Shown: piece after piece, positions 1-8,318 of the stretch | Position numbering within the stretch: position 1 is the stretch's first letter | Layout: the number at the start of each line of letters is the position of its first letter | Assembly (NCBI GenBank): GCA_037137375.1 | Contig: JBAXKJ010000003.1 | Coordinates: forward strand, 153,068 to 217,067 | Direction of reading: 5' to 3' | Length of the DNA: 64,000 bases | Source of the DNA: CAINVV01 sp037137375 | Lineage (GTDB): Bacteria; Bacteroidota; Bacteroidia; Bacteroidales; Prolixibacteraceae | Position numbers and translations under genes: made by a program | The notes under the pieces: model-generated | What the model was told of the DNA's origin: nothing | The model's input: only the letters and a program-made list of their open reading frames with translations | Databases searched by the model: none

Positions 1-270
1 AACCGCAGGGGATTCGGCTTCGATAAGCCAGGAATCCAGACTGGGCCCTACGCGGGGAAAGGGAAATATCCCTCTTCCATGGTCTCTGAACAAAGCTATG
101 GTCATTCAGGTTTCACAGGAACCTTCGTGTGGGCAGACCCGGTCAATGATCTTTTGTTCGTCTTTTTATCCAACAGGGTTTACCCCGACAGGAAAAATCA
201 CAAGATTAATAAACTTGGAATACGTCCTTTGCTTTTAGAAAATTTGTTCAGGATTGCTGGCGAGAAATAA
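1..270 (+). CDS. C-terminal part of a beta-lactamase-family serine hydrolase (truncated by window edge)
   Basis: The frame is open from base 1 and ends at a TAA at 268-270, so only the last 89 residues are present. The visible part has GHSGFTGT followed by VWADP and a VFLSNRVYP motif. This is the beta-lactamase/esterase C-terminal signature (the HxG box) found in Bacteroidota serine hydrolases, including those fused behind family 3 glycoside hydrolases. The catalytic SxxK lies outside the window, so enzyme activity and any fused domain cannot be judged. The first in-frame ATG at 79 is inside the conserved domain and is not the real start. The family call is secure, the substrate is unknown. 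Confidence 0.75.
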   Translation, partial: NRRGFGFDKPGIQTGPYAGKGKYPSSMVSEQSYGHSGFTGTFVWADPVNDLLFVFLSNRVYPDRKNHKINKLGIRPLLLENLFRIAGEK

Positions 271-528
271 GTTGTTTCTTAAAGTACATGTTATAAAACA
301 CTTATTTGCCGAAGAGTTAATTCTTTAAATTAATTCTATGTGTATCAACAGATAATCTCTCCAAAAAATATTCTCAAATGTTAAAAATTCTAAATTTCAA
401 CTGCTCAGTTCTAATTGTTGTAACCGGCATGTAACATTATTGAAGTTTTAGTATTAATTTGGCTGAACTGAACCAGAAAATTATGTTTTCATATAGAACT
501 ATTTATTAACTTTTTAAAAATCAATAAC

Positions 529-777
529 ATGACTGAGAAAATAACATTTAATGAGTTAAGAAAGATTAAAGACACATTGCCTGACGGTTCAATGCACCGC
601 ATCGCTGACGAATTGGGTCTGGATGTCGAAACCGTCAGGAATTATTTTGGAGGAGCTAATTATTCACACGGCAAGAGTGTTGGAATGCACATCGAGCAAG
701 GACCCAATGGAGGCATAGTCCTGCTGGATGACACTACGATATTAGAAAAGGCTCAGGAAATTCTCCAGGGGCATTAA
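529..777 (+). CDS. Small DNA-binding-like protein of 82 residues
   Basis: An 82-residue protein whose N-terminal half reads like a helix-turn-helix: a helix near residues 6-14, then SMHRIADELGLDVETVRNYF at about 21-40, where IADELGLDVETV has the spacing of a recognition helix pair. The C-terminal half contains GPNGGIVLLDD and a short terminal helix. Short proteins of this type are common and conserved in Bacteroidota and are usually annotated as DNA-binding; no target is known. It stands alone, with a 258-bp AT-rich upstream region and a strong terminator right behind it, so it is probably monocistronic and well expressed. The DNA-binding role is inferred from the helix pattern only. Confidence 0.65.
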   Translation: MTEKITFNELRKIKDTLPDGSMHRIADELGLDVETVRNYFGGANYSHGKSVGMHIEQGPNGGIVLLDDTTILEKAQEILQGH

Positions 778-805
778 TTCAAACAATTGGTTCAATATTC
801 TGGAA

Positions 806-833
806 ACTGCCCCGGCTTCGGGGCAGTTTTTTT
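806..833 (+). terminator. Intrinsic terminator of the small DNA-binding-like gene
   Basis: A perfect 9-bp stem, ACTGCCCCG/CGGGGCAGT, with a GCTT loop and a run of seven T. It sits 28 bases after the stop codon at 777 and just before the gene starting at 852. Confidence 0.9.
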
Positions 834-851
834 AAATCTAAATTTAATAAA

Positions 852-1625
852 ATGCGAAAAATTCTGTTGCTTGTCGCTCTTGTGCTTCCTGAACTCTTGG
901 TTGCCAAGCCTAAAGAGGTGAAGCTTTTCAATGGCATGAACCTTAAAAACTGGGAGATTTATATAGGTTCTGCCAGTGGTCAGCCTTCCGAACCTCTCTT
1001 TACTGTTATGAAGGTGAATAACGAAAACCTTTTGCGCATCACCGGTGAGGTAAATGCCTCTCTGGCAACTAAAAAGGAATATGAGAACTATCATCTCCGG
1101 ATGGTCTTCAAATGGGGTGAAAAAGTATTTAAACAAAAGAATTCAGGTATTCTTTATCATAGTTTTGGTCCTTTCGGGGAAGGTCTGGGAGTATGGATGA
1201 GTGCCCATGAATTTCAACTTTGTACCGGGAAAATGGGGGATTCTTATTGCATGGGAAACAGCTACTTTGAAATTCCCGCCGTGAAAGAACAGGATGGCAA
1301 AGTTTTTCGATATGCCCCTGATGGTACAAAATCTCAGTTCGGAGTCTCCTTTCCAGCCAAGAGCTGCGCCAAGAAATCGGATCAGGAAAAACCTGCCGGT
1401 GAGTGGAATGTGGTCGATCTCTGGTGTTTCGGCAGAAATTCCGTGCATGTGGTCAACGGCGTCGTCAACATGGTCAACTACAATTCCGGTAGTATTGACA
1501 AGGACGGAAAGGTTCATCCGCTCTCCGGCGGAAGAATCCAGATTCAGTCTGAAGGAGGGGAACTATTCGTGAAAAGCATCACGCTTGAGAAGATCACTCA
1601 GATTCCGCCGGAATTACTGAATTAG
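852..1625 (+). CDS. Secreted DUF1080 (3-keto-disaccharide hydrolase-type) protein
   Basis: A 257-residue protein with an N-terminal signal segment (about residues 3-18, then AKPKEVKLF). The LFNGMNLKNWEIYIG motif near residue 25 is the typical start of a DUF1080 jelly-roll domain, and the C-terminus with GGRIQIQSEGGELFVKSI is the usual last strand. DUF1080 proteins are concanavalin-like beta-sandwich proteins, several of which are linked to hydrolysis of 3-keto-glycosides or to carbohydrate binding. The substrate cannot be predicted here. The length is typical of a single-domain member. It is flanked by terminators on both sides and so is probably transcribed alone; the ATG at 852 directly follows the upstream terminator. 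Confidence 0.85.
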   Translation: MRKILLLVALVLPELLVAKPKEVKLFNGMNLKNWEIYIGSASGQPSEPLFTVMKVNNENLLRITGEVNASLATKKEYENYHLRMVFKWGEKVFKQKNSGILYHSFGPFGEGLGVWMSAHEFQLCTGKMGDSYCMGNSYFEIPAVKEQDGKVFRYAPDGTKSQFGVSFPAKSCAKKSDQEKPAGEWNVVDLWCFGRNSVHVVNGVVNMVNYNSGSIDKDGKVHPLSGGRIQIQSEGGELFVKSITLEKITQIPPELLN

Positions 1626-1641
1626 TTAGATCCGGGTAAAT

Positions 1642-1678
1642 AAAAATGGGGAAATCCGTATAAGATTTCCCCATTTTT
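1642..1678. terminator. Bidirectional terminator between convergent genes
   Basis: The arms AAAAATGGGGAAAT and ATTTCCCCATTTTT form a perfect 14-bp stem around a 9-base loop. A-rich and T-rich ends allow termination in both directions. It separates the rightward DUF1080 gene (ends 1625) from the leftward NIPSNAP gene (ends 1696). Confidence 0.9.
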
Positions 1679-1695
1679 ATTGTCAGTTGGGAGTT

Positions 1696-2499
1696 CTAAA
1701 AATCAGAATAGTCCGCAGGATGCAGGAACATGATGACCGATCTGGCAACGGTATTCTTATATTCTGCCATTCCGGATAGTTTCTTCCAGTCGGGGTGAGC
1801 CTTGAAGGCATCCCAGTGGGCAGTGCGGGAAGCAAGATCGGAGAATGTGGTCATATACATGAGGTTGGGCATGGTGCTTCCTGATATTACTTCGGCATAG
1901 AAGACGGCATTGAATCCCAGATTCTTGAAGATATTATATTCACCACCTTCGTTGAACATCTGCACTTTTTTCCGAAAAAGGTTCTCCGTTCCGCTTTCAT
2001 AACTTCTCAATTCATAGATGCGCTGTGAATGAGGTGTTGAGAAAGTTGGAAGGGTGAAGTTCGGAATAAGATGAAATGCCATCAAAAGAATGGATTCTTT
2101 CCGAATAAAAGGGGTTTGATCGAAAGGGGCCCCGAGAAAATCGATACCCGTTTTTTGATATACCTGATCATTCTTCAGGGTTTCGAGGGTCTTGGCAAAA
2201 TGCTCGAGTGAAGTGAAGGGGATCCATACAAATACTCTTTTTCCGCATAGCGTATCGGTTTCAACTGGCTTAAAAACGCCAACTGTCTTGATCCCTGCAC
2301 GGTGCAAAGCGGGTAAGTAGGCATTTTTGAGGAAGTTATCAACTTTTTCCTCCTGGGCTTTCCCGGTTAATTTATAAACCTGAATCTGATAATAATCGCG
2401 GGATTTGGAGAAGCCTGAATTGGTCATGAGTATGACAAATAAGGCTGCGAATACCAGTTTTACAACTGATTTGCCTGAAGATTCTTTCGTTTGGTACAT
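1696..2499 (-). CDS. Secreted NIPSNAP-family protein
   Basis: A 267-residue protein. Residues 1-31 include a hydrophobic signal segment ending near GFSKS. Two copies of the NIPSNAP ferredoxin-like fold follow: the first at about 34-130 (YYQIQVYKLTGKAQEE), the second at about 163-262 (RIYELRSYESGTENLFRKK, then MTTFSDLASRTAHWDAF). NIPSNAP proteins form dimeric alpha/beta barrels related to EthD and antibiotic-biosynthesis monooxygenase folds; secreted Bacteroidota members have no assigned reaction. The start codon at 2497-2499 is supported by a TATTTTTG promoter element 36 bases upstream. It faces the DUF1080 gene across a bidirectional terminator. The family call is firm, the function is unknown. 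Confidence 0.85.
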   Translation of the reverse strand: MYQTKESSGKSVVKLVFAALFVILMTNSGFSKSRDYYQIQVYKLTGKAQEEKVDNFLKNAYLPALHRAGIKTVGVFKPVETDTLCGKRVFVWIPFTSLEHFAKTLETLKNDQVYQKTGIDFLGAPFDQTPFIRKESILLMAFHLIPNFTLPTFSTPHSQRIYELRSYESGTENLFRKKVQMFNEGGEYNIFKNLGFNAVFYAEVISGSTMPNLMYMTTFSDLASRTAHWDAFKAHPDWKKLSGMAEYKNTVARSVIMFLHPADYSDF

Positions 2500-2534
2500 A
2501 GGGTTTTTAAGTTTTGTTGTTTTTATCGGGATTT

Positions 2535-2542
2535 CAAAAATA
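2535..2542 (-). promoter_or_regulatory. Promoter -7 element of the NIPSNAP gene
   Basis: On the minus strand this reads TATTTTTG, an exact match to the Bacteroidota -7 consensus TAnnTTTG. It lies 36 bases upstream of the NIPSNAP ATG, giving a predicted 5' leader of roughly 30 bases. Confidence 0.6.
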
Positions 2543-2568
2543 GTAAATTTTGGTATGCAAAGAAGGAG

Positions 2569-3879
2569 TTATTTTTTCGGTACCCATTTAAGCCAGCTTA
2601 ATCCTGATAAGTAGCCCTTCATCTGGGAATCAAGTGCTTTGACCGGTTGAAGCATGGTTTGGGTTTCCACAATGGTTTTGCGTTCCTGTACCGCATTCTT
2701 AGTGCGATCCAGGTAGAACTCGCGCAGATCTGTAAGAATCTGAATGCCTTTTGCCTGGTCTTTCAGGATGGAAGCATCCTCTATGGCAGATTCATTCCAG
2801 GAGAGGATTTTCAGAGGTAGGACAAATGCGCCTAACGAATTGGAGGGGTTGTAAATATTGATCAAATCGGTGGCATCATTTGGAATCGGACTAGCCCAGT
2901 CGAGGTAATTTTTGATGACGGACTTCAGGATGTTATTACTCAGTCCTAACTGTTTATTTAAAAGCATCTGGTTGACTTTCTGGAAATTATCCTGCGAAAG
3001 GGTGAAATTTGTCTTCCAAAGATCAGACATCTTCTGCAATTTATTAAAATGATCCATGCTTAAATCTGAAGGAAGTCCGATCAGGGTAACTTTGCATTCG
3101 AAGGCATTGTTATCGCGTTTTTGTCGTTCGATTTCGGTCTTTAAGGAATTTAGCGAGGTCTGAAGATTAGTAAAATGCAACTGTGCTCCGCTCCAGTTTT
3201 TTGCCCTAAGCGCGGTCTCAATCTCCTTGTAGAAATTCTGAACCTGATCGAGTTTACTCCTGACAGAAAAATTTTCTGTGCCGGAGGCGGTAATATTTTC
3301 GGACGAATACCAGGCGTCTGCAGCGCCCGAGAGGACCAGATAAAAAGTGTCTTCTCCATTGTTGACCTCTTCAGTATTGGTTGTTCCAGCCGGAGTTGTT
3401 CGCTTGTATTTCCAGAGCGTATTGATCTTTACCTTCAGGAATGTTTGTCCAAGTCCGGATTTTGGTAAGGTTACATAGGCCTCCGTTTGCTTGACTCCCT
3501 GTTGAGGCAGGGGTTCGATAACGACATCAGGTGAAGAACTCATGATGGCAGTTTCGTTCCCAAGCGTCCATTCTCCCCGAAACTGGTTTCCTCCCTGAAT
3601 GGTGAAGAACATCCCATCATCTCCTTTTGACACAATTTGTGTCGTGGCGCCAATATTGGCATATTTCTCAGGCATGGAGCAATAATCCCGCTTGCCTCCC
3701 CTCAGAATGGCTGTTACTCTAACTTTCTCACCCGGACGCACTTCTGCTTTCTGCCCTGCAGTCAGAATTTTTCCATTGATAGTTATCTCAACAAACGGTT
3801 TCCTAACGGGATCTGCTGCATAACCAGACATCATGTTCAATATTAATACAGCGATTAAGGTAAAGTGTAGCTTTTTCAT
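2569..3879 (-). CDS. Secreted protein of unknown function (436 residues)
   Basis: No recognised family. Residues 1-21 form a signal peptide ending at GYAADP. Residues about 25-180 are rich in short beta-strand patterns (VEITINGKILTAGQKAEVRPGEKVRVTAI), suggesting an Ig-like or beta-sandwich module for the envelope. Residues about 200-270 and 390-430 are charged and helical (for example NFYKEIETALRAKNWSGAQ), which may be coiled coil. It is isolated, divergent from the membrane-protein gene at 4105 and in the same direction as the NIPSNAP gene, with 69 bases between them. The sequence is complete, with ordinary codon use. A periplasmic or surface location is inferred from the signal peptide. Confidence 0.6.
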   Translation of the reverse strand: MKKLHFTLIAVLILNMMSGYAADPVRKPFVEITINGKILTAGQKAEVRPGEKVRVTAILRGGKRDYCSMPEKYANIGATTQIVSKGDDGMFFTIQGGNQFRGEWTLGNETAIMSSSPDVVIEPLPQQGVKQTEAYVTLPKSGLGQTFLKVKINTLWKYKRTTPAGTTNTEEVNNGEDTFYLVLSGAADAWYSSENITASGTENFSVRSKLDQVQNFYKEIETALRAKNWSGAQLHFTNLQTSLNSLKTEIERQKRDNNAFECKVTLIGLPSDLSMDHFNKLQKMSDLWKTNFTLSQDNFQKVNQMLLNKQLGLSNNILKSVIKNYLDWASPIPNDATDLINIYNPSNSLGAFVLPLKILSWNESAIEDASILKDQAKGIQILTDLREFYLDRTKNAVQERKTIVETQTMLQPVKALDSQMKGYLSGLSWLKWVPKK

Positions 3880-4104
3880 ACTGGAATAATTTGGTTCTAC
3901 TAAAAATAATCAATTTTTTATTCTCATCATAATTTTCTAATTTTGAATGAACCAGCATGGCTAAATACTGTTCTTCAGTACAATAGGTAATTTATTTTGG
4001 AGAGCTTATGAATTAATTTTTTCTCTGATAGAAAGTGATTATCGGGGTATTTGCTTTGCTGATCTTCGATTCCAATTGGTCATTAATAAACAAAACATAA
4101 TCAA

Positions 4105-4473
4105 ATGAAGGAAAAAATGATGGATCCGGCTTCGGGAGAAAAATCGCAGGTCGTAAAGAGAAGTAAAGTGCAGGCAAAAAAGGCTTATCCTGTCAAATTT
4201 GACAAAGAGGGATTCTTTTTGGCGTGGGGGATTGGAATCGTAGTAGCCGGTATCGGAATCCTTATTATCTGGGCAACAAAAACTGCTCCGCCAGGGCCTT
4301 CAAATTCTACAGCCTATTCAGTTTCCCAACGTCTGGTACGCCTGATGCCAGAGTCCACTAAAGAGATATTGGCTTTTATTCTCGGCGGACTATTTGTTCT
4401 TTTCGGGGTATTTTGTCTGCTGATGGGATTGAGAATAATCTTTCAATACTTCAGAGATAAGATAAATAGTTGA
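4105..4473 (+). CDS. Small inner-membrane protein with two membrane segments
   Basis: A 122-residue protein with a basic N-terminal tail (about residues 1-35, many Lys) and two predicted transmembrane helices: about 37-57 (FFLAWGIGIVVAGIGILIIWA) and about 88-112 (ILAFILGGLFVLFGVFCLLMG). The loop between them is Pro/Ser rich. It is followed after 21 bases by another unknown protein (4495-5022), so the two are probably co-transcribed. No family is recognised and the function is unknown. Confidence 0.6.
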   Translation: MKEKMMDPASGEKSQVVKRSKVQAKKAYPVKFDKEGFFLAWGIGIVVAGIGILIIWATKTAPPGPSNSTAYSVSQRLVRLMPESTKEILAFILGGLFVLFGVFCLLMGLRIIFQYFRDKINS

Positions 4474-4494
4474 GTTTGTTCAAGCTATTTTGGC

Positions 4495-5022
4495 ATGGCA
4501 AAGAAGGAAACGCCTCTTGAAAATGGACGTCGGACGACCAGTTATCAGCTTGTCGTTCTGGATGGGCTCGTGCAACCTTCTTTCCCTTTTGCGCGGGTCT
4601 TTACCCTATTTTTTTTGCATGACTGTTTAGTCTTCACCAAAACCGGAAGTTTTGGAACCAATGCCGCGGGTACGATGAGGGGCTCACTGGGTGGATATAC
4701 TCCTGAAGCGATGGTAGCTGGTGCAATTGGTACCCTGGTGGATCAGTTTAACGACCAGGGCAGAATGTCGGAGGCTTCTGATCTTGCTGCTTTGTCCCCT
4801 GAAGATATGGTGGCTGCACACAAGCGCAACTTCATGATTTCATACGATCAGGTTGAAAGTGTTGAGATCAGGGGACCAAATTTCGCCAGGGAACTCAGGA
4901 TCATTATTACCGCCAGGGGTGACAAGCATAAATTCAGGATCGACAAGCAATCCGGGTCGTCAGCTAAATATGTGACAGATCTGTTTCTCCGGTTTTTGCC
5001 CGGGAAAGTAATAAGTAAATAA
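4495..5022 (+). CDS. Unknown cytoplasmic protein with a possible PH-like C-terminal domain
   Basis: A 175-residue protein without a signal peptide. A glycine-rich middle (about residues 50-80, with AAGTMRGSLGGYTPEAMVAGAIG) is followed by a C-terminal stretch, ISYDQVESVEIRGPNFARELRIIITARG. Its strand pattern resembles bacterial PH/GRAM-like domains, in which an 'I-x-V' strand is followed by a basic strand. That resemblance is weak and is only an inference. It lies 21 bases behind the two-helix membrane protein and probably shares its transcript, so it may act at the membrane. The convergent START-domain gene ends 28 bases after it. Confidence 0.55.
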   Translation: MAKKETPLENGRRTTSYQLVVLDGLVQPSFPFARVFTLFFLHDCLVFTKTGSFGTNAAGTMRGSLGGYTPEAMVAGAIGTLVDQFNDQGRMSEASDLAALSPEDMVAAHKRNFMISYDQVESVEIRGPNFARELRIIITARGDKHKFRIDKQSGSSAKYVTDLFLRFLPGKVISK

Positions 5023-5049
5023 AACGGTTTCCCGGTAGGGCATTTAGGG

Positions 5050-5661
5050 CTAGTTTTGCAGCTTTTTTGTCTTCTCCCTAAGACTCTGCATGGTTTTCAA
5101 AGGATTGGAAACGATGACTGCGTTGGCGATCCATGCAGGAATTTCGCCGCCCGGATCGGCATGAAACTGATAAACAACCTGGACCGTGTTGGTGGCTATT
5201 TCATCCAGTTCCCAGAATCCGGAACCATTGTAGACACGGACAAATTCGGATTTTTCCTTGGTGTAATCACCACGCGGGACCAATTTAATTACAGCATGTT
5301 TGCCATTGGGGGAAATTGATGTAGATGCTTCATAAATGGCATCCCTTTTTTTAACCGGCCAGGGAGTATCAATAGTAATATAGTGGATATCGTCGTACTT
5401 GTCTTTTTGAAGGAGGACAGCAGAACTGCCACAATTCGGGAAATTTTGTGGATAGTTTTTTACGTCCGTAATGATATCCAGCACATTGGTAAGAGTCGTT
5501 TTTGGGATAGTGACCACAGCCCTGAATTCTTCGAAAGGAGAGCCTGGAACGCTTCTGGTATAAATCTTGACGCCGGCGTCATCTTTTCTTAATTTCCAGT
5601 CTGAGCTGACATTCGTATTGATCAATATCATACTGGACAAAAGGAACTTTATAAATAACAT
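5050..5661 (-). CDS. Secreted START-domain (SRPBCC fold) lipid-binding protein
   Basis: A 203-residue protein with a short signal segment (about residues 1-19), then a START domain over nearly the whole length. Seen are WKLRKDDAGVKIYTRSVPGS near the start, LDIITDVKNYPQNFPNC in the middle, TPWPVKKRDAIYEA, and a C-terminal long helix, NAVIVSNPLKTMQSLREK. START proteins bind hydrophobic ligands in a helix-grip pocket; bacterial periplasmic members are thought to bind lipids, ligand unknown. It is a single gene between convergent and same-strand neighbours, with no operon partner evident. Confidence 0.8.
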   Translation of the reverse strand: MLFIKFLLSSMILINTNVSSDWKLRKDDAGVKIYTRSVPGSPFEEFRAVVTIPKTTLTNVLDIITDVKNYPQNFPNCGSSAVLLQKDKYDDIHYITIDTPWPVKKRDAIYEASTSISPNGKHAVIKLVPRGDYTKEKSEFVRVYNGSGFWELDEIATNTVQVVYQFHADPGGEIPAWIANAVIVSNPLKTMQSLREKTKKLQN

Positions 5662-5941
5662 AACCTCAATATTTTCTTATTACAAAATAATTACTCAGCT
5701 TATACGAAACAGAACAATAATTGGTTTCCTGGTAACCAAACCGATAAATTTTGAGATCAAGGTCTATCATACAAAGGTAATTCCTTTCGTCGATTTTTCA
5801 AAATGCAAAAACCCTCCGCATAGCTTTCACTATCCGAAGGGCCTTGTTCTATCTAACCATTCTAAACTGTTCTTTTGACATCTACATATCCAAATGGTTT
5901 AATGCCGAACGATAAATAACAACAAAGATTCTTACAATAAG

Positions 5942-6466
5942 TTATCTCTGTGTCCCAAAATTCTGAACCCAGATGTTTCCGGTCCGGCCTGAACCGACCT
6001 CTTTGAAAGATTTGTTCATTAAATTTTTGCAATGGCCTTCACTCGTAATCCAACCATGCATTACCTCTTCGACAGTCTTTTGCCCCTTAGCAATATTTTC
6101 TCCGCAGGTCGACCAGATATAACCTTCCCTGGTAATTCTTGTACTTGGTCCAAGTCCTTTTTTGTTGATATGATCAAAGTACTTATGATCAAACATATCC
6201 TTACTGTGTTTCAGCGCCGCAAGCTCTAATTTGCGATTCCATATTAAGGTATCAACTGCAGGCATGAAAGTCCTTCCACATTTACAGCCCTCTTTTCTAT
6301 ATTTATTGATCAGACTCAGCATGATCTCGTTATCAGAAGTCAAACTGCCGTCTGTCAAAATTATCGGATTTTGCCGGCCAAGTGCTTGACTATACGCTTT
6401 GTTCGAATAGCCAATCATTACCATGAAAATCAATCCGGATAATATTGCAGATACTTTCATTAACAT
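5942..6466 (-). CDS. Secreted CAP/SCP-domain protein (YkwD-like)
   Basis: A 174-residue protein with an N-terminal signal segment (about residues 4-26). A CAP domain follows: MLSLINKYRKEGC at about 50, WNRKLELAALKHSKDMFDHKYFDHIN with the conserved His, TCGENIAKGQ, and the CAP-type 'HGWITSEGHCKNLM' near residue 140. The C-terminal FTQNFG-type end appears as WVQNFG. The His/Glu pairs of the CAP cavity are present. CAP proteins of bacteria are extracellular and of largely unknown activity. Only 19 bases separate it from the end of the downstream ATPase pseudogene, whose reading direction is the same, so this gene lies downstream of it and might depend on the same transcript. Confidence 0.85.
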   Translation of the reverse strand: MLMKVSAILSGLIFMVMIGYSNKAYSQALGRQNPIILTDGSLTSDNEIMLSLINKYRKEGCKCGRTFMPAVDTLIWNRKLELAALKHSKDMFDHKYFDHINKKGLGPSTRITREGYIWSTCGENIAKGQKTVEEVMHGWITSEGHCKNLMNKSFKEVGSGRTGNIWVQNFGTQR

Positions 6467-6485
6467 GATCCTTTAGGTTATTCAA

Positions 6486-7655
6486 TCAATAAGTTAATCC
6501 GAATTGCCAGAGTGGAACCGTATTCAGATATCCTAGTTCAATATCATCCTTTACAACATAGGCTTTGTCGATACCCTGGATTTGTTTCAGGCTTTTATTT
6601 TTTCCACCTACTTCAAAGGTATAATCTCCTACCAGAAAATCAGCAACTGTTGAGACAATCACGTCATACTTCACTCTAAGTTGATTCAGAAAAAATGATT
6701 CCCTAATGTTTCCTGTATTTGAGTTTTCGATGGCAAGGCTGAAAATTAAATTAGTATTGTCAAGATAAATTTTATCGACCTTACCCAAGCCCCTTATTCC
6801 GCCTGTTGCATTCCGGAGTTGGGTTATCATTCCGGCTTCTTCAATAAAGAGGCAATAGTCTGTTATGTTATTCCTGCTGGCTGAAAGTGCAGTTGCGATA
6901 CTTGTCATATTAGGTTTAAAAGGTACACTTTTGGCAATAATAGCCAATAATTGTTTCAATTTTCGTCCGGTCGACACATTCATGCCTGCATACAAAGGGA
7001 TATCTGTTTCCAAAGTCTGATTGACAATTTGTTGTAGTTTCAGTTCAAAATCATCTTCCAATGCAAACGGATAATATCCTCTTCTTAAATAGTTTTCAAA
7101 GCAAGGCAATGGATGTTTTACTTCGGGAAGTTCAACTTTATGTTCCAGAATTTCTTTCAGAGAGTGGGATCGGGAAGATATTTGGTGGTACAATTGTAAA
7201 TATTCTCAAAAAGACAACCCTTGCAGATAGTACATTACGGCTCTTCGACTTAAATCTGAAGCTCCCTTTTTGATATCTAGCACCGAAGATCCAGTAAACA
7301 CCATATTTAATTCGGGATGATAGTCATAAATCAATTTCAGTTCCTTTGACCATTCTTTGTATTTATGGATTTCATCAACAAAAAGATATTTTCCACCACG
7401 CTTTACGAAGGTATCTGCTAAATCAACCAATTTGTTATCGGCGAAATAAAAGTCTTCGGCTGTTACATAAAGAGTTTCAACAGGATTCAGCTTCGTTTTG
7501 ATATGTTGCAGAATCAAGGTGGTTTTCCCGACTCCTCGCGGACCGGTAAGTCCGATCATTCGATTTTTCCAATTTATCTCCGTATAAATGTAACGGAAGA
7601 AGTTTGTATCCGTCTCCCTGAGAAGTTTAATAAATTGTTCAAATAATTTGTCCAT
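6486..7655 (-). pseudogene. AAA ATPase with C-terminal DUF4143 domain, interrupted by one in-frame TGA
   Basis: Two open segments in the same frame, 7206-7655 (149 residues) and up to 7203 down to 6486, are separated only by a TGA at 7206-7208. The first carries Walker A GPRGVGKTT, Walker B YLFVDEIHKY and the sensor-like VFTGSSVL motif; it ends RRAVMYYLQGLSF. The second begins EYLQLYHQI and runs through a DUF4143 domain with an ADFLVGDYTFEVGGKNK motif, resembling the restriction-nuclease-like core of that domain. The family normally has an Arg between GLSF and EYL, so one CGA-to-TGA change explains the break. About 388 residues otherwise look intact, so the mutation is recent, a sequencing error, or is read through. 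The function of these ATPases is not established. Confidence 0.8.
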
Positions 7656-7671
7656 TTAGGTCTGTTTTGGA

Positions 7672-7679
7672 CAAAGATG
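7672..7679 (-). promoter_or_regulatory. Probable -7 promoter element of the interrupted ATPase gene
   Basis: Reads CATCTTTG on the minus strand, one mismatch from TAnnTTTG. It lies 17 bases before the ATG at 7653-7655 and directly downstream of the tandem palindromes, in the same arrangement as at the second ATPase gene near 62.6 kb. Confidence 0.45.
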
Positions 7680-7687
7680 TTAAATAT

Positions 7688-7736
7688 TGCACTATCATAG
7701 TGCATTATATGATAAATAACGCACTGCCATAGTGCA
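7688..7736 (-). repeat. Two tandem palindromes upstream of the ATPase gene (candidate operator)
   Basis: Copy 1 (7688-7704) is TGCACTATCATAGTGCA, 8-bp perfect arms around one central base. Copy 2 (7720-7736) is CGCACTGCCATAGTGCA, the same site with three changes in one arm. Start-to-start spacing is 32 bp, close to three helical turns, so both sites face the same side of the DNA. They lie 9-57 bases upstream of the presumed -7 element and so overlap the -33 region. That placement suits binding of a dimeric regulator, possibly the ATPase itself. See the matching arrangement at 62564-62620. Confidence 0.65.
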
Positions 7737-8318
7737 AATGGTGATTGTGTTTGAAAACAGAAATATTGGTTGAATTTGTTTTGTTCAAGTACCCTATTGG
7801 CTTATTAATAGAAAATATTTTCAACCGGCACTGCTGTGCCAGTTGAAAACAGTTTTACATATAACATTGAAAAGACTCATTCCATTCGTATTCAGCCTTT
7901 GAAAGGTTTCATACCCTCTTGCTTAACCTATTTCTCGAATTCATGTTGCTTAATACAATAGGTTCCACCTTGTTCATAAACAACCGGCATATCTATTGTC
8001 GTAATCCTAACTTATTGCTCATAGCGGCAGAGGTTTTTATTCTCAATGAGGAATGGGTCAGGTAGAAAACAATGGAAAAAGCTTTCAACTAAGGAAACTT
8101 TATATTGTGAATAGAGTGCCGCTTGCCGCAGATGATGTTAAATGGCAAGAAGTGCATTGCCGGCTAAATTCCTTTCCTCCTGCGCATTATTTTTTGTAGC
8201 CACACCTGGAACAGTAATAACAAGCACCCCATTTGAATTCTGATAAGAAAGACAATTTTATTATTCAGAAATATACTAAAATGGCCAACTATCAGGGAAG
8301 CTTACAAATCTTCTCATT
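7737..8318. other. Gene-poor interval with one strong hairpin and only short ORFs
   Basis: No convincing gene. At 7818-7849 there is a hairpin with 14-position arms (TTTTCAAC...GTTGAAAA outer, GGCAC/GTGCC inner, one mismatch, TGCT loop). A 48-residue ORF at 8053-8199 (+) is open but has no recognised family and no promoter. On the minus strand near 7960-8040 a 27-codon open stretch ending GGTYCIKQHEFEK looks protein-like and could be the tail of a decayed gene. Together with the broken ATPase next door, this suggests a degenerating region, but that is inference. Confidence 0.4.

Noticed and set aside
4495..5022. Assignment of the 175-residue protein to a PH-domain family
   Set aside because: Only a weak strand-pattern resemblance; listed as unknown.
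6486..7193. Separate gene starting at TTG 7193
   Set aside because: It continues in the same frame as the preceding segment and lacks its own promoter; it is the second half of the interrupted ATPase gene.
8053..8199. 48-residue ORF in the gene-poor interval
   Set aside because: Open but without known family or promoter; kept only as a remark in the interval entry.
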